Source: Methanosuratincola petrocarbonis (GTDB taxonomy: Archaea; Thermoproteota; Methanomethylicia; Methanomethylicales; Methanomethylicaceae). From it: a DNA stretch of 64,000 bases. The stretch lies in assembly GCA_030522375.1 (NCBI GenBank), contig CP130488.1:1178001-1242000 (forward strand), written 5' to 3'. The position numbers and the translations under genes are program-made. Position 1 is the first letter of the stretch; every line of letters begins with the position of its first letter. This document shows, one piece after another, positions 27,332 to 35,069 of the stretch. The notes under the pieces are model-generated. The model ran no database searches. It saw only the letters and a program-made list of their open reading frames with translations, and was not told the origin of the DNA.

Positions 27332-28004
27332 ATGGGTAAGGGGGCAGCAGGGAATCCCTGTCCAACACCATTTCGACATCGAGAAGGCAAGGAAGGCGCA
27401 GCGCTCCCTAGCAAAGATGGTATCGCTGGTACCGCCAGACGAGATCCATTCGATCTGCGGGATGGACACATCCTACCGGGGCGAAGAGGGGTTCGCGGCA
27501 GCAGTTGTGATGAGCTTCCCTGAAATGGAGGAGATCGAGGTAGAGACCGCCTGCGGTGCGGCGTCTGTGCCTTACATGCCTGGCTTCCTCGGGTTCAGGG
27601 AGATGCGGCTCTTAGCATCCCTGTTCGGGAGGCTTGCCACGAGGGCATCTGCCTACATAGTGAACGGGCACGGGGCATTCCACCCCGAGGGGCTCGGGGC
27701 AGCATCGCACTTCGGGGTCGCCTTCGATGTCCCCACCATCGGCGTATGCCGCTCACCCCTCTCGTTCGAAGGCGGATCGGTGGAGGGGGGGCGACTCATC
27801 GCCTACGGCAAGGAGGTCGGGGGCATAATCCGCGGCCCTGGAGGGGGGAGGCTGTTCGTAAGCGCCGGGCACAGGATGAGTCCAGAACGCGCGTTGGAAA
27901 TTGTGAGAGGGTGCATGAAGGGGCACCGGTTACCAGAGCCTTTATTTCTCGCGGATCTATACAGTAAGAGATCCATGGAGGGCAGACCCGTAATTGGAAG
28001 GTGA
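27332..28004 (+). CDS. nfi: Endonuclease V (frame apparently shifted near the start)
   Basis: Deaminated-DNA repair nuclease. Conserved GMDTSYRG, ASVPYMPGFLGFREMRLL, NGHGAFHPEGLGAASHFGV, PTIGVCRSPL and FVSAGHRMSPERAL. The uninterrupted frame has ATG only at 27417, which would drop the family's N-terminal helix. That helix is visible upstream in the same frame (HHFDIEKARKAQRSLAKM) without any start codon. Removing one G from the GGGGG at 27340-27344 joins it to ATG 27332. So either the sequence has an extra G or the gene uses the short start. The 3' end overlaps ribK by 11 bases. Confidence 0.85.
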
Positions 28005-28680
28005 TCTCTGGTTCGCGCTTCTCCATATCTTCAAGATGGGGGGGCACACAAGGCAGATACTGCTCGGCACCTCGGACTTCGGGAGGATGATCGGCGTCTC
28101 GCAGCAGACGGCATCGAGGCGCCTCCTCGAGCTAGCGGAGATGGGGATCATAACACGGGAGCTGACGCCCGACGGGCAGCTTGTGATGATAACAGAGAAG
28201 GGGGTTGATGCGATAAGGGAGGTCTACAACGCCTTGAAGATGGGGCTTGAGGGCATCGACAATGTCAAGTTCCTCAATGGCTACGTCTTTTCGGGCTACG
28301 GGGAAGGCGCGTACTATGTCACGAAGAGCGGCTACAGGGAGCAGTTCTCTGAGAAGCTTGGTTTCGCCCCATTCCCCGGCACCCTGAACCTTAGGCTCAG
28401 GTCGGCGGCAGACATAAGGGCGAGGACCGAGCTCGAGGCGCTCCCCGGGATCACGATAAAGGGGTTCACGAACTCGGAGAGGACCTACGGGGACGTGAAG
28501 TGCTTCCTGGCGAAGGTGAACGACACCGCGGACGGTGCGGTACTGATGATACACAGGACGCACTACGGCAAGGAAGTACTGGAGATAATTGCGCCGGAGA
28601 ACCTGAGGAAGAGGTTCGGGCTAAAGGACGGGGACATGGTCCAGCTGAAGGTCTTCCTGAACCGCGACCATGCAGCGTAA
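27994..28680 (+). CDS. ribK: CTP-dependent riboflavin kinase with N-terminal winged helix
   Basis: Makes FMN from riboflavin using CTP. 228 residues. A MarR-like winged helix occupies ~1-85 (SQQTASRRLLELAEMGIITRE), and the kinase domain ~95-225 has YVFSGYGEGAYYVTKSGY, GFAPFPGTLNLRL, FTNSERTYGDV and APENLRKRFGLKDGD. Fusion to a DNA-binding domain is usual in TACK and euryarchaea and may allow flavin-sensing regulation. TTG start. Confidence 0.94.
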   Translation: MEGDLWFALLHIFKMGGHTRQILLGTSDFGRMIGVSQQTASRRLLELAEMGIITRELTPDGQLVMITEKGVDAIREVYNALKMGLEGIDNVKFLNGYVFSGYGEGAYYVTKSGYREQFSEKLGFAPFPGTLNLRLRSAADIRARTELEALPGITIKGFTNSERTYGDVKCFLAKVNDTADGAVLMIHRTHYGKEVLEIIAPENLRKRFGLKDGDMVQLKVFLNRDHAA

Positions 28681-28682
28681 AG

Positions 28683-29127
28683 TCACTTGGGTTGAGGCTT
28701 GGATGCGGGGTTCGAGGGGTTCAGGAGCGCTCTGATCTTCGAGGAGCTTATGTCCCCATACTTACCGAGCTTGACGATCTCCCCCCGGAACCCCTCCCGA
28801 CGGAGTACTTCTGCAAGATCCTCCTGGTCGTACCCGAGGGCGACTATGTCAGGCATCAGCGACTCGAGGATCGCCTTCGTGTCGAAGTCGACGCCGCCCA
28901 ATACTGCTCGGTCCACTGGCTTCAGCGCCTCCACCAGCTCCCTCCTGTGCTCCTCGTTCATCACCGGAGCCCTCCCCTTCCTTTTTAGGATCGTGGAGTC
29001 CCTTGCCACGACTACTATCAGCTCGCCGCCCGAGCCGGCCAGCCTCTTGGCCTCCTCGAGGTAGCGGAGGTGCCCGTAGTGTAGCAGGTCAAAGCACCCT
29101 GCGGCAAGAACGCGCTTCCCCGTTCAA
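28683..29127 (-). CDS. ribL: FAD synthetase / cytidylyltransferase RibL (start region shifted)
   Basis: Adenylyl- or cytidylyltransferase expected to make FAD from FMN. The frame has AAGCFDLLHYGHLRYLEEAK (HxGH motif), VVVARDSTILKRKGRAPVMNEEHRRE, and LGGVDFD, and ends at 28683. The frame opens after TGA with ACG at 29121-29123 and no usual start. Removing one G of the GGGG at 29118-29121 (minus strand) would place the frame after TTG 29125-29127, itself preceded by GGGGGTGGG. An ACG start is the alternative. It is convergent with ribK (2-base gap), so the FMN and FAD steps are adjacent. Confidence 0.85.
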
Positions 29128-29154
29128 CCCACCCCCATCTCTCCGGAACGGAGC

Positions 29155-29451
29155 TCAAGCGGGAGAGGTCCCGAAGGTCCACTCATATCTGAGCCACCCC
29201 ATAATCCTGCATGCATCGATTAAGCCCTCGCAGTAAGCGATGCACACGAGCGCTGTAATATAGTCCTGCTTACCGAAATAATACTTGCTGTCCTCGAAGT
29301 AGATTTTAGACAGACGTATATTCTCCTCGGCTTGCCTCCGAAGCGACGGGTCTTCAGGGAGCGAAACCTCCATGGTCTTGAAGACCCTTTCCGTAGCTGA
29401 GATGTACCTTTCGAGTTTCTTCCTGGCCTCTTCCTCTAAGCTCAAAGGCAT
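29155..29451 (-). CDS. DUF357 protein
   Basis: 98 residues, helical. DUF357-like YFEDSKYYFGKQDYITALVCIAYCEGLIDACRIMGW, residues ~50-86, predicts two packed helices like a HEPN or TPR-like unit. Function is unknown. It overlaps dph5 by 10 bases and lies 27 nt before ribL, a gene order seen in other archaea. Confidence 0.85.
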   Translation of the reverse strand: MPLSLEEEARKKLERYISATERVFKTMEVSLPEDPSLRRQAEENIRLSKIYFEDSKYYFGKQDYITALVCIAYCEGLIDACRIMGWLRYEWTFGTSPA

Positions 29452-30233
29452 CCCCTCACGAGGCCCTCCTCTGCCCCACCTATGAGAACAAGCGCCTCTG
29501 CCTCCATGAAGTGGAGGCGACCTGGGACTATCAGGGAGTGTGGGGGAAGACCGAAATCCAGGTCCTTCAGCACGGACGCCTTACCCGCCCTGACAAGCTG
29601 GGAAGGGGAGCCTGCCCTAGCCAAGACTACCATGAGCGTATCGCCCGAGACCACGCCGCCCCGCTGCTGTGCCTCCATCTCCAGCAAGAGGCGGATCGCC
29701 TCGCCCGCCTTCATGAACCTTCCCTCCTCCACGCGGAGGTCGAGGAAGAAGAGCGTGTGAAGCCCGAGGCTCCTGTTGATCTTGAGTGTCTCGTAAGGGA
29801 CCAGGGAGAGCGGCTCGGGGAAGGTTATCGTTGCAGACCTCCCGAACTTGTAGTTCTGCAGACCTGCAGCGCCAGGCGCTACCGATATGATGGATGGCGC
29901 GTTCACCACCTCGACTCTAATGCCCCTCTTGATCGCCCTGAGCCTCAGGTCGACATGCGTGGTGGCGACGAATGGATCTCCCGCTACAAGGAGCGCAACC
30001 TCCCTGTGCGCGGCGGCGTCCAGTATCCACCTACCGTCCTCGACCTCACTACGGCCGACCAGCCGGATCTCTTTCCCGATCATTCTGCCCAGGGATTCCA
30101 AGTCCAGCCCAGGCATTACGTTCGTGTAGTTCTCGAGCAGGACGATGTCGGCGGACTTGGCGATTTCAAGACCGTGCAGACTGATCCCCCTCTCGTCATA
30201 CAGACCCAATCCTATGAAAGCCAGGGAGGGCAT
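29442..30233 (-). CDS. dph5: Diphthine synthase
   Basis: Methylates the modified histidine of elongation factor 2 with SAM on the way to diphthamide. 263 residues with LAFIGLGLYDERGISL, ADIVLLENYTN, VALLVAGDPFVATTH, NAPSIISVAPGAAGLQNYKFG and FLDLRVEEGRFM. I moved the start to ATG 30233 because homologues begin MPSLAFIG and a TTTAAAAG box lies upstream. Confidence 0.95.
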   Translation of the reverse strand: MPSLAFIGLGLYDERGISLHGLEIAKSADIVLLENYTNVMPGLDLESLGRMIGKEIRLVGRSEVEDGRWILDAAAHREVALLVAGDPFVATTHVDLRLRAIKRGIRVEVVNAPSIISVAPGAAGLQNYKFGRSATITFPEPLSLVPYETLKINRSLGLHTLFFLDLRVEEGRFMKAGEAIRLLLEMEAQQRGGVVSGDTLMVVLARAGSPSQLVRAGKASVLKDLDFGLPPHSLIVPGRLHFMEAEALVLIGGAEEGLVRGCL

Positions 30234-30303
30234 GCGAAACCACTCACTGAAGATAGAAGAAGCGATACTTTTAAATTGCACTTCCTAAATGGAAAAGTCG
30301 GAC

Positions 30304-30380
30304 GGGCCTGTAGCTCAGTACGGTAGAGCGATGGGCTCTTAACCCATTGGCCAAGGGTTCAAATCCCTTCAGGCCCGCCA
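30304..30380 (+). tRNA. tRNA-Lys (CTT), CCA encoded
   Basis: Acceptor GGGCCTG/CAGGCCC, D-stem GCTC/GAGC, anticodon stem ATGGG/CCCAT with loop CTCTTAA (anticodon CTT) and T-stem AAGGG/CCCTT. Discriminator G and encoded CCA at 30378-30380. No intron. The promoter region is shared with dph5 on the other strand. Confidence 0.96.
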
Positions 30381-30615
30381 TAATCCATCTCTTTACAATG
30401 ATTTGTCATGCAATACCCCTACTGTTTCCATTTCCCAGATATCCCAAGAAATTTGCTGGATCTCTGCAAAATGAATCTCGTGCCAGTACCATTAGGCAAA
30501 TGAATTGCAGCGACTGCGCCCGCAGCTTCGGGGGCGGAGGGGCAAGGCAGGCTCAGGCTGAAAATTTCAGTGACCTGCCCGAGGAAGGGGCAGCTATCAG
30601 GCAGCCACTTACCGA

Positions 30616-31278
30616 CTAGACCAACCTTCCCTTGCAGAAGCGGTAGGTCTCGTCCGCTATCTTCATGAGTTCAGGGTCATGGGTCGATAGCAGGACGGTC
30701 TTCCCGCTGTCCCTCAGGGAAGAGAAGACCTTGTAGATGATGCGCGAAGTCTCCTCGTCGACGAAGACCGTCGGCTCGTCTGCAAAGACGTATTTCGGCT
30801 CCTTGATAAGAGCCCTGACGAAAGCTGCCCTCTGTTGCTCCCCGCCGGACAGCTGCTCGACAAGGTGCTCCGCCCTGTCCGCTATGCCGAGCCTCGAAAG
30901 CCACTCCCTTGCCTTCCCCTCGTACTCCCACGGGTCGACGTCAGACGAGTAGAGCGGGAGGAGGACGTTCTCCAGAGTCGTGTACTGCGGCAGCAGGTTG
31001 ATGTGCTGGAATATGAAGCCGAAGCTCTGCCGCCTGAACATCGTCCTCCAGAAGTCCGAGGCCAGGAGGACATTCTCCCCGTCGTAAAGGATCTCACCCG
31101 AGGTAGGCGTGAGTATCAGGCCGATCATGCTGAGGAGTGTTGTCTTTCCGCAGCCGCTCGGGCCTGTGAGGGCTACGATGGATCTGTCCTTCACCTTGAG
31201 GCTTACATCGACGACCGCTGCGGTTTCGTTGAACTTCCCCCTGTTGAATATCTTGGTGAGATTTTTGACCTCTATCAT
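30616..31278 (-). CDS. ABC transporter ATPase, MacB/LolD type
   Basis: 220 residues. Walker A GPSGCGKTTL, Q-loop FIFQHINLLPQYT, signature LSGGEQQRAAFVRALI, Walker B YVFADEPT and STHDPE. It energises the FtsX-like permease encoded just upstream (4-base overlap). Walker B reads ADEPTVFVDEETS, where TVFVD replaces the usual TGNLD. It is the last gene of a four-gene coupled operon (33277 to 30616). Confidence 0.92.
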   Translation of the reverse strand: MIEVKNLTKIFNRGKFNETAAVVDVSLKVKDRSIVALTGPSGCGKTTLLSMIGLILTPTSGEILYDGENVLLASDFWRTMFRRQSFGFIFQHINLLPQYTTLENVLLPLYSSDVDPWEYEGKAREWLSRLGIADRAEHLVEQLSGGEQQRAAFVRALIKEPKYVFADEPTVFVDEETSRIIYKVFSSLRDSGKTVLLSTHDPELMKIADETYRFCKGRLV

Positions 31279-32474
31279 GCGGCAGCCCTCCTCATCGCGA
31301 GCTCTGGGTCGGTGATAGCGTTCAGCCACGCGGGGACTACCGTCGTGATCAGCAGCGGGATCACGGTCACTGCGTATATAGAGAAGACCGACTGGAGGCT
31401 CACGTAGACCGGAAGCCTGAACTCCCTGGGGAGGTAAGCCCAGCCCAGCAGGATGTCGACGAGGCCAGGCGCGTTCAGGAATGCCGCGTAGGAGAAACCC
31501 AGAAGCATCCCGAGCGAGGTAGCGAAGAAGCCGAGGACCAAGCTCTCGACTAGCCTCACCTCGATGATGTCCAATGTCGAGAACCCGAATGTCTTCAGGA
31601 GCCCTACCTCAAACTGGGACTCGTGCCCGACGACTATTGCCTGGCTGAAGGCGATCAGGGCGATGGCGACGAGCAGTATCGTCCACAGCGTTGTGAATAT
31701 CCCGCCCCTGGCGCCGTACGCCGCCTTGTAACCCCTCAGCAGGAGATCCTGGTCGAGGACGCGGAGGTTCGGTATCGAGTTCATCCTGGATGCAACAGTG
31801 GCAGGATCCTCTGCCGGGCTGACGTAAACGCAGAGGTCAGTGACCTGCCCTTCCGGCATGCTGAAGAACTTGTTCGCATCCCCCAGAGACATCAGGATCA
31901 TGTCGGCAGTGTAGATCGAGGATGCATCCGAAAATAGCCCAACGACGTGGAACTTGTTTGCCTCCACAGATTCGCTCAGCAGAATTATGTCGTCGCCGAC
32001 TTTGACATTGAGCATATAGGCAAGGAGCTTCCCGATCACGATGTTACCGGTGCCTTCGTCTTCAGGCGTCAGGAACCGGCCCTCCTCTAGGCTAGTTATC
32101 ACGCCCCTCGAGTAATCCAGCCCATCGGGATCTAGCCCGACGACCACGAAGGTGTACTGCCCTATTCCGGCGTACCCCCATGTCCGCTTGAGGACCTTCT
32201 CAATCCCGGGTATCTCGGAGATCAAGCTGATGTAGGAGGAGTTGATCGGCTCCACCCTGCCGCCCTTGAGGTACTGGAGTGTCAAGTCAGGCGCGGACTG
32301 GACGCTTAGTTCAGCCTCCCTCTCAAGCCCGTCCTTTGTGAAGAGGACCGCAGAGATCATTGTTGTTGCGACAAGGAAAGTGATCAGGATCACTGCAGTC
32401 CTCATCCGGTACCTCCTCAGGCAGTCAAAAGAATAGTTCAGCAGGTTCTTGTGTTTCCTAATCATGTATCTCAT
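31275..32474 (-). CDS. FtsX/MacB-like ABC permease
   Basis: 399 residues. One N-terminal membrane segment (~22-45), a large outer-face domain (~50-255) like the MacB periplasmic domain, and three C-terminal membrane segments (~260-390) with the coupling region VGLLKTFGFSTLDIIEVRLVES. Proteins of this type do not move a substrate through the membrane but use ATP to move outer-face partners. It overlaps both neighbours by 4 bases. Confidence 0.88.
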   Translation of the reverse strand: MRYMIRKHKNLLNYSFDCLRRYRMRTAVILITFLVATTMISAVLFTKDGLEREAELSVQSAPDLTLQYLKGGRVEPINSSYISLISEIPGIEKVLKRTWGYAGIGQYTFVVVGLDPDGLDYSRGVITSLEEGRFLTPEDEGTGNIVIGKLLAYMLNVKVGDDIILLSESVEANKFHVVGLFSDASSIYTADMILMSLGDANKFFSMPEGQVTDLCVYVSPAEDPATVASRMNSIPNLRVLDQDLLLRGYKAAYGARGGIFTTLWTILLVAIALIAFSQAIVVGHESQFEVGLLKTFGFSTLDIIEVRLVESLVLGFFATSLGMLLGFSYAAFLNAPGLVDILLGWAYLPREFRLPVYVSLQSVFSIYAVTVIPLLITTVVPAWLNAITDPELAMRRAAA

Positions 32475-32794
32475 CCCTTAACAGCCGTGAAATTGAACCC
32501 CGGGATCGTCTCCCTGAATTCCCTGAGCCGCGTCGGTGTGTCTATGAAACTAGACGAGACGATGTAGTCGTAACCCCCAGGCACGTCGTACAGGGATCTC
32601 ACGAAGACCTCTATCAGCGGGTTCCTCGTCCCTTCGTAGTTCGTCCCTACCGCGATGCTCGGGAGAGCCACCACCTCCCGGAGCGCCCTGTCGTACTCAC
32701 GCATGGACCACTGGGTCTCGCTGTAGACCGAGACCGAGACGAGTGCTGCGGTCAGCACTATTGCCAGAACCGGCAGTAAAAGCACCTTTCTCAC
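32471..32794 (-). CDS. Small membrane-anchored outer-face protein
   Basis: 107 residues with an N-terminal hydrophobic segment (VLLLPVLAIVLTAALVSVSV) and an ~80-residue outer domain. I do not recognise the family. It overlaps the permease by 4 bases and abuts the next upstream gene directly, so it is translated with the ABC proteins and may be a partner of the permease's outer domain. Confidence 0.75.
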   Translation of the reverse strand: MRKVLLLPVLAIVLTAALVSVSVYSETQWSMREYDRALREVVALPSIAVGTNYEGTRNPLIEVFVRSLYDVPGGYDYIVSSSFIDTPTRLREFRETIPGFNFTAVKG

Positions 32795-33277
32795 TCAGCG
32801 CCCCCCTGTCGGTATTATTATCAGGTACCTGAAGTCCCCCTCGAACCCCTTTGACGTGATCTCGACGACATTGTCCACGCCCGCCTGTATTAGCGTCACG
32901 AAGCAGCAGGAGGCAATAGACGTGTTAACGACGAGTGTCTGGTTTATGTAAGTCTCTCCCAGGGGTATCCCATTGAACTTGACGTCGATGTTGCCTACCT
33001 GCCTTATCGCGAGGGGTTGGACTCCAAGGACCATTATAGACTGGCCGCCCGCTCCAGCATAACCAAAGATATCCTTGATGGTCTGCCCCTCCACAATGGT
33101 GAAGTTCTCCGAGACGTAGGTCTGCTGGTCGACCCACCCCCTAGGAAGGACGACGGGCTGGAAAGGGCTGAAGTAAGGGTGGGCACTCAGGAAGACCGCC
33201 AGCAGGGCAACCACACCCACGGTCGACACAGTCAGCACCACGAACATTGCCCTGAGGGGTTGTGAGACCTGTCTCAT
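32795..33277 (-). CDS. Membrane-anchored beta-rich outer-face protein
   Basis: 160 residues. One membrane segment (~10-32) and a beta-rich outer domain (~45-160) with several N-glycosylation-type sequons (NFT, NQT, NTS) and a neighbouring CC pair (SIASCCFVTL). Unknown family. First gene of the ABC operon, starting with ATG and preceded by a TATA-like TTTATTTAC. Confidence 0.75.
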   Translation of the reverse strand: MRQVSQPLRAMFVVLTVSTVGVVALLAVFLSAHPYFSPFQPVVLPRGWVDQQTYVSENFTIVEGQTIKDIFGYAGAGGQSIMVLGVQPLAIRQVGNIDVKFNGIPLGETYINQTLVVNTSIASCCFVTLIQAGVDNVVEITSKGFEGDFRYLIIIPTGGR

Positions 33278-33417
33278 TTTCGGGTCAACTATAGATTCTT
33301 TTGACCGTAAATAAACCTTCCACTCCCTCTTTTGTTTTCAGAGTTCAATTCCAAGGGCCCCGGCACTACACCTTTATACGACGCCATCCATTAAAAAAGT
33401 GAAAGGCGAAGCAGCAT

Positions 33418-34209
33418 ATGATTTGGACCCCCCTAACGACTGTTATGACAGTGCTGGGCATATTTGGCTTAGTGCTGGTTGTTTATGCATCAGGGAAGGC
33501 ATACGCGATCAATAAGAGGATATCAAAGGCTGGGCTGGAGGAGAAGTACATCCTCGAGAAGAACTACTACCTCCTCTCGACCGTTGTCTGGGTGATCCTT
33601 GTCTCCAGGATAGTCGCGAGCGGGCTCTTCTGGGCGACGAACGAGAGCCTGATACCGCTCATACCAGGGGCGATGTGCCAGTTCGGGGTCAGCCAGGCGG
33701 GGAGCCCCTACTCCTGGATAGACACAGGGGTGAAGCTTGTGGTGATCTTCGCATACGGGATCTGGCTTGTGCTGGACCTACTCAACCGGCGGGTCAAGGG
33801 GAGCCCGCTGCTGTCGTCCCTCTCGAAAATATTCATATTGCTGGTGCCGCTTCTCCTCCTGGACACGATTCTCGACCTTGCTTTCTACTTCACGGTGAGC
33901 CCCGTGACTGTGCCGTGCTGCAGGACGGTCTTCACAGAGACGTCGCCGGTGCCATGCCCGTACTGCTTCGTGTTCCACGACGCGCCGATGTTCCTCGTCG
34001 TGATAGTCGCCTATGGGCTCTCCATAGCACTCGTGCTCTGGGGATTCGTGGTTAGGCACTACACCATGAAAGTCAGCGAGATGGAGGCCGTGGGGAACGA
34101 TGCGATGAAGAAGCTTGTGACGGTCGCATTAGTGTTCGCGGTGATCGGGACAGTCGCCCTCATACCGGCGATAATCCAAGTGCTGACAGGGGGCCCCTTG
34201 CTCCACTAG
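33418..34209 (+). CDS. Polytopic membrane protein with three cysteine motifs
   Basis: 263 residues with about six or seven membrane segments. Outer or loop regions carry GAMCQFGVSQAG, VTVPCCRTVF and PCPYCFVFHDAP, a set of five cysteines plus a His that could bind metal, haem or a disulfide. I recall bacterial and archaeal membrane proteins with a like layout but no named function. It is divergent from the ABC operon with a 140-base shared promoter region, and is followed 11 nt later by an anchored protein, so the two transcripts probably serve one process. Confidence 0.75.
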   Translation: MIWTPLTTVMTVLGIFGLVLVVYASGKAYAINKRISKAGLEEKYILEKNYYLLSTVVWVILVSRIVASGLFWATNESLIPLIPGAMCQFGVSQAGSPYSWIDTGVKLVVIFAYGIWLVLDLLNRRVKGSPLLSSLSKIFILLVPLLLLDTILDLAFYFTVSPVTVPCCRTVFTETSPVPCPYCFVFHDAPMFLVVIVAYGLSIALVLWGFVVRHYTMKVSEMEAVGNDAMKKLVTVALVFAVIGTVALIPAIIQVLTGGPLLH

Positions 34210-34220
34210 GAGGCGCCGAA

Positions 34221-34625
34221 ATGGTCTCCAAGCGCGCAGCAGCAATAATAGCGGTGGTGATTGCAGGAGCCATCATATCGGCGGCAGCCTTGATCTACCT
34301 CAAGGGGCAGCAGGCAGCACTGGTGGAGGAGACGAGGATCACCGTCAGCGGTGTTGATCTGAACAGGAGGACCAATACACTAGTCGGGGTCAATATTACA
34401 TCTTCGCTTGACCAGCAGGTCGGAATAAAATCGGCAAGCCTGGTAAAGATACAGTCGGGCATCACTGTCAATTCGAAAGTATTCTCACCCTCCAGGCAAG
34501 TCGCAGCCAACTCCCAGTCATACATACCGATCGGGTTCAGCCTAGATCCGGAGGGGGCGGACTACTTCCTGTACCTGCTGACTGACAGGGGCACGGTCGT
34601 GAAGCACAGGATCTCTTACCCATGA
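34221..34625 (+). CDS. Membrane-anchored Ig-like outer-face protein
   Basis: 134 residues. A membrane anchor (~6-28) and a ~100-residue beta-sandwich-like domain (TRITVSGVDLNRRTNTLVGV, then FSLDPEGADYFLYLLTDRG). Unknown family. It is co-transcribed with the cysteine-containing membrane protein upstream (11-nt gap). An adaptor between that protein and the ABC system is possible, but inferred from position only. Confidence 0.7.
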   Translation: MVSKRAAAIIAVVIAGAIISAAALIYLKGQQAALVEETRITVSGVDLNRRTNTLVGVNITSSLDQQVGIKSASLVKIQSGITVNSKVFSPSRQVAANSQSYIPIGFSLDPEGADYFLYLLTDRGTVVKHRISYP

Positions 34626-34653
34626 TTTTTTCCCCATAAGCGATTTATAGTTG

Positions 34654-34667
34654 TGTGATAGATCACA
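34654..34667. promoter_or_regulatory. Palindromic operator before the DUF134 regulator
   Basis: TGTGAT-AG-ATCACA has perfect 6-bp arms. It lies between a TATA-like TTTATAG (34644-34650) and the ATG at 34673, so a bound dimer would block the start of transcription. The likely binder is the DUF134 protein itself. Confidence 0.6.
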
Positions 34668-34672
34668 TATTC

Positions 34673-34984
34673 ATGCCGCGGGGTTTCTGCGAACGTTGCA
34701 GGAGGGGCTGCGTAGGGAGGAGACCGAAGAACGTCAACATCGCCAAGGTCCCGGAGGCGGAGGCGCTGGTTCCGTTTCCTGGCGAGAAAGCGCCCCCGAT
34801 CGAGCTCGACCTAGCTGAGCTCGAGGCGATGCGGCTGGTGGAGCTGGAGAAGCTCTCGTATGATGAGGCGGGCATGATTATGGGGGTATCCAGGAACACG
34901 ATCTGGCGGCTGGTTGAGAGCGGGAAGGAGAAGATGATCTCCGCTTTCTTCGAGGGAAGGAAGCTCGAGCTGCACAGGGTCTGA
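34673..34984 (+). CDS. DUF134 helix-turn-helix regulator
   Basis: 103 residues. Begins MPRGFCERCRRGCVGRRP, with cysteines that may bind metal, then a helix-turn-helix (SYDEAGMIMGVSRNTIWRLVESGKEKMI) of the sigma-factor region 4 type. DUF134 proteins often lie near metal or Fe-S (NifX/NifB-like) genes; their target is unknown. The ATG is preferred over an upstream GTG that lies inside the palindrome. Confidence 0.85.
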   Translation: MPRGFCERCRRGCVGRRPKNVNIAKVPEAEALVPFPGEKAPPIELDLAELEAMRLVELEKLSYDEAGMIMGVSRNTIWRLVESGKEKMISAFFEGRKLELHRV

Positions 34985-35069
34985 CCAGCAACTGAAATAC
35001 GCGCCTAGCTCCGCCAATACAATGGGGGCTCTCTCGGACAAACAATGAGAATGCTTAGATTTTCAATGG

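Noticed and set aside
26415..27371. 318-codon minus-strand open frame
   Set aside because: Shadow of SepRS; rich in Leu, His, Pro and Arg as expected of a reverse frame.
30381..30615. Possible RNA gene after tRNA-Lys
   Set aside because: No stem pattern, box motifs or open frame of note in this 235-base gap.
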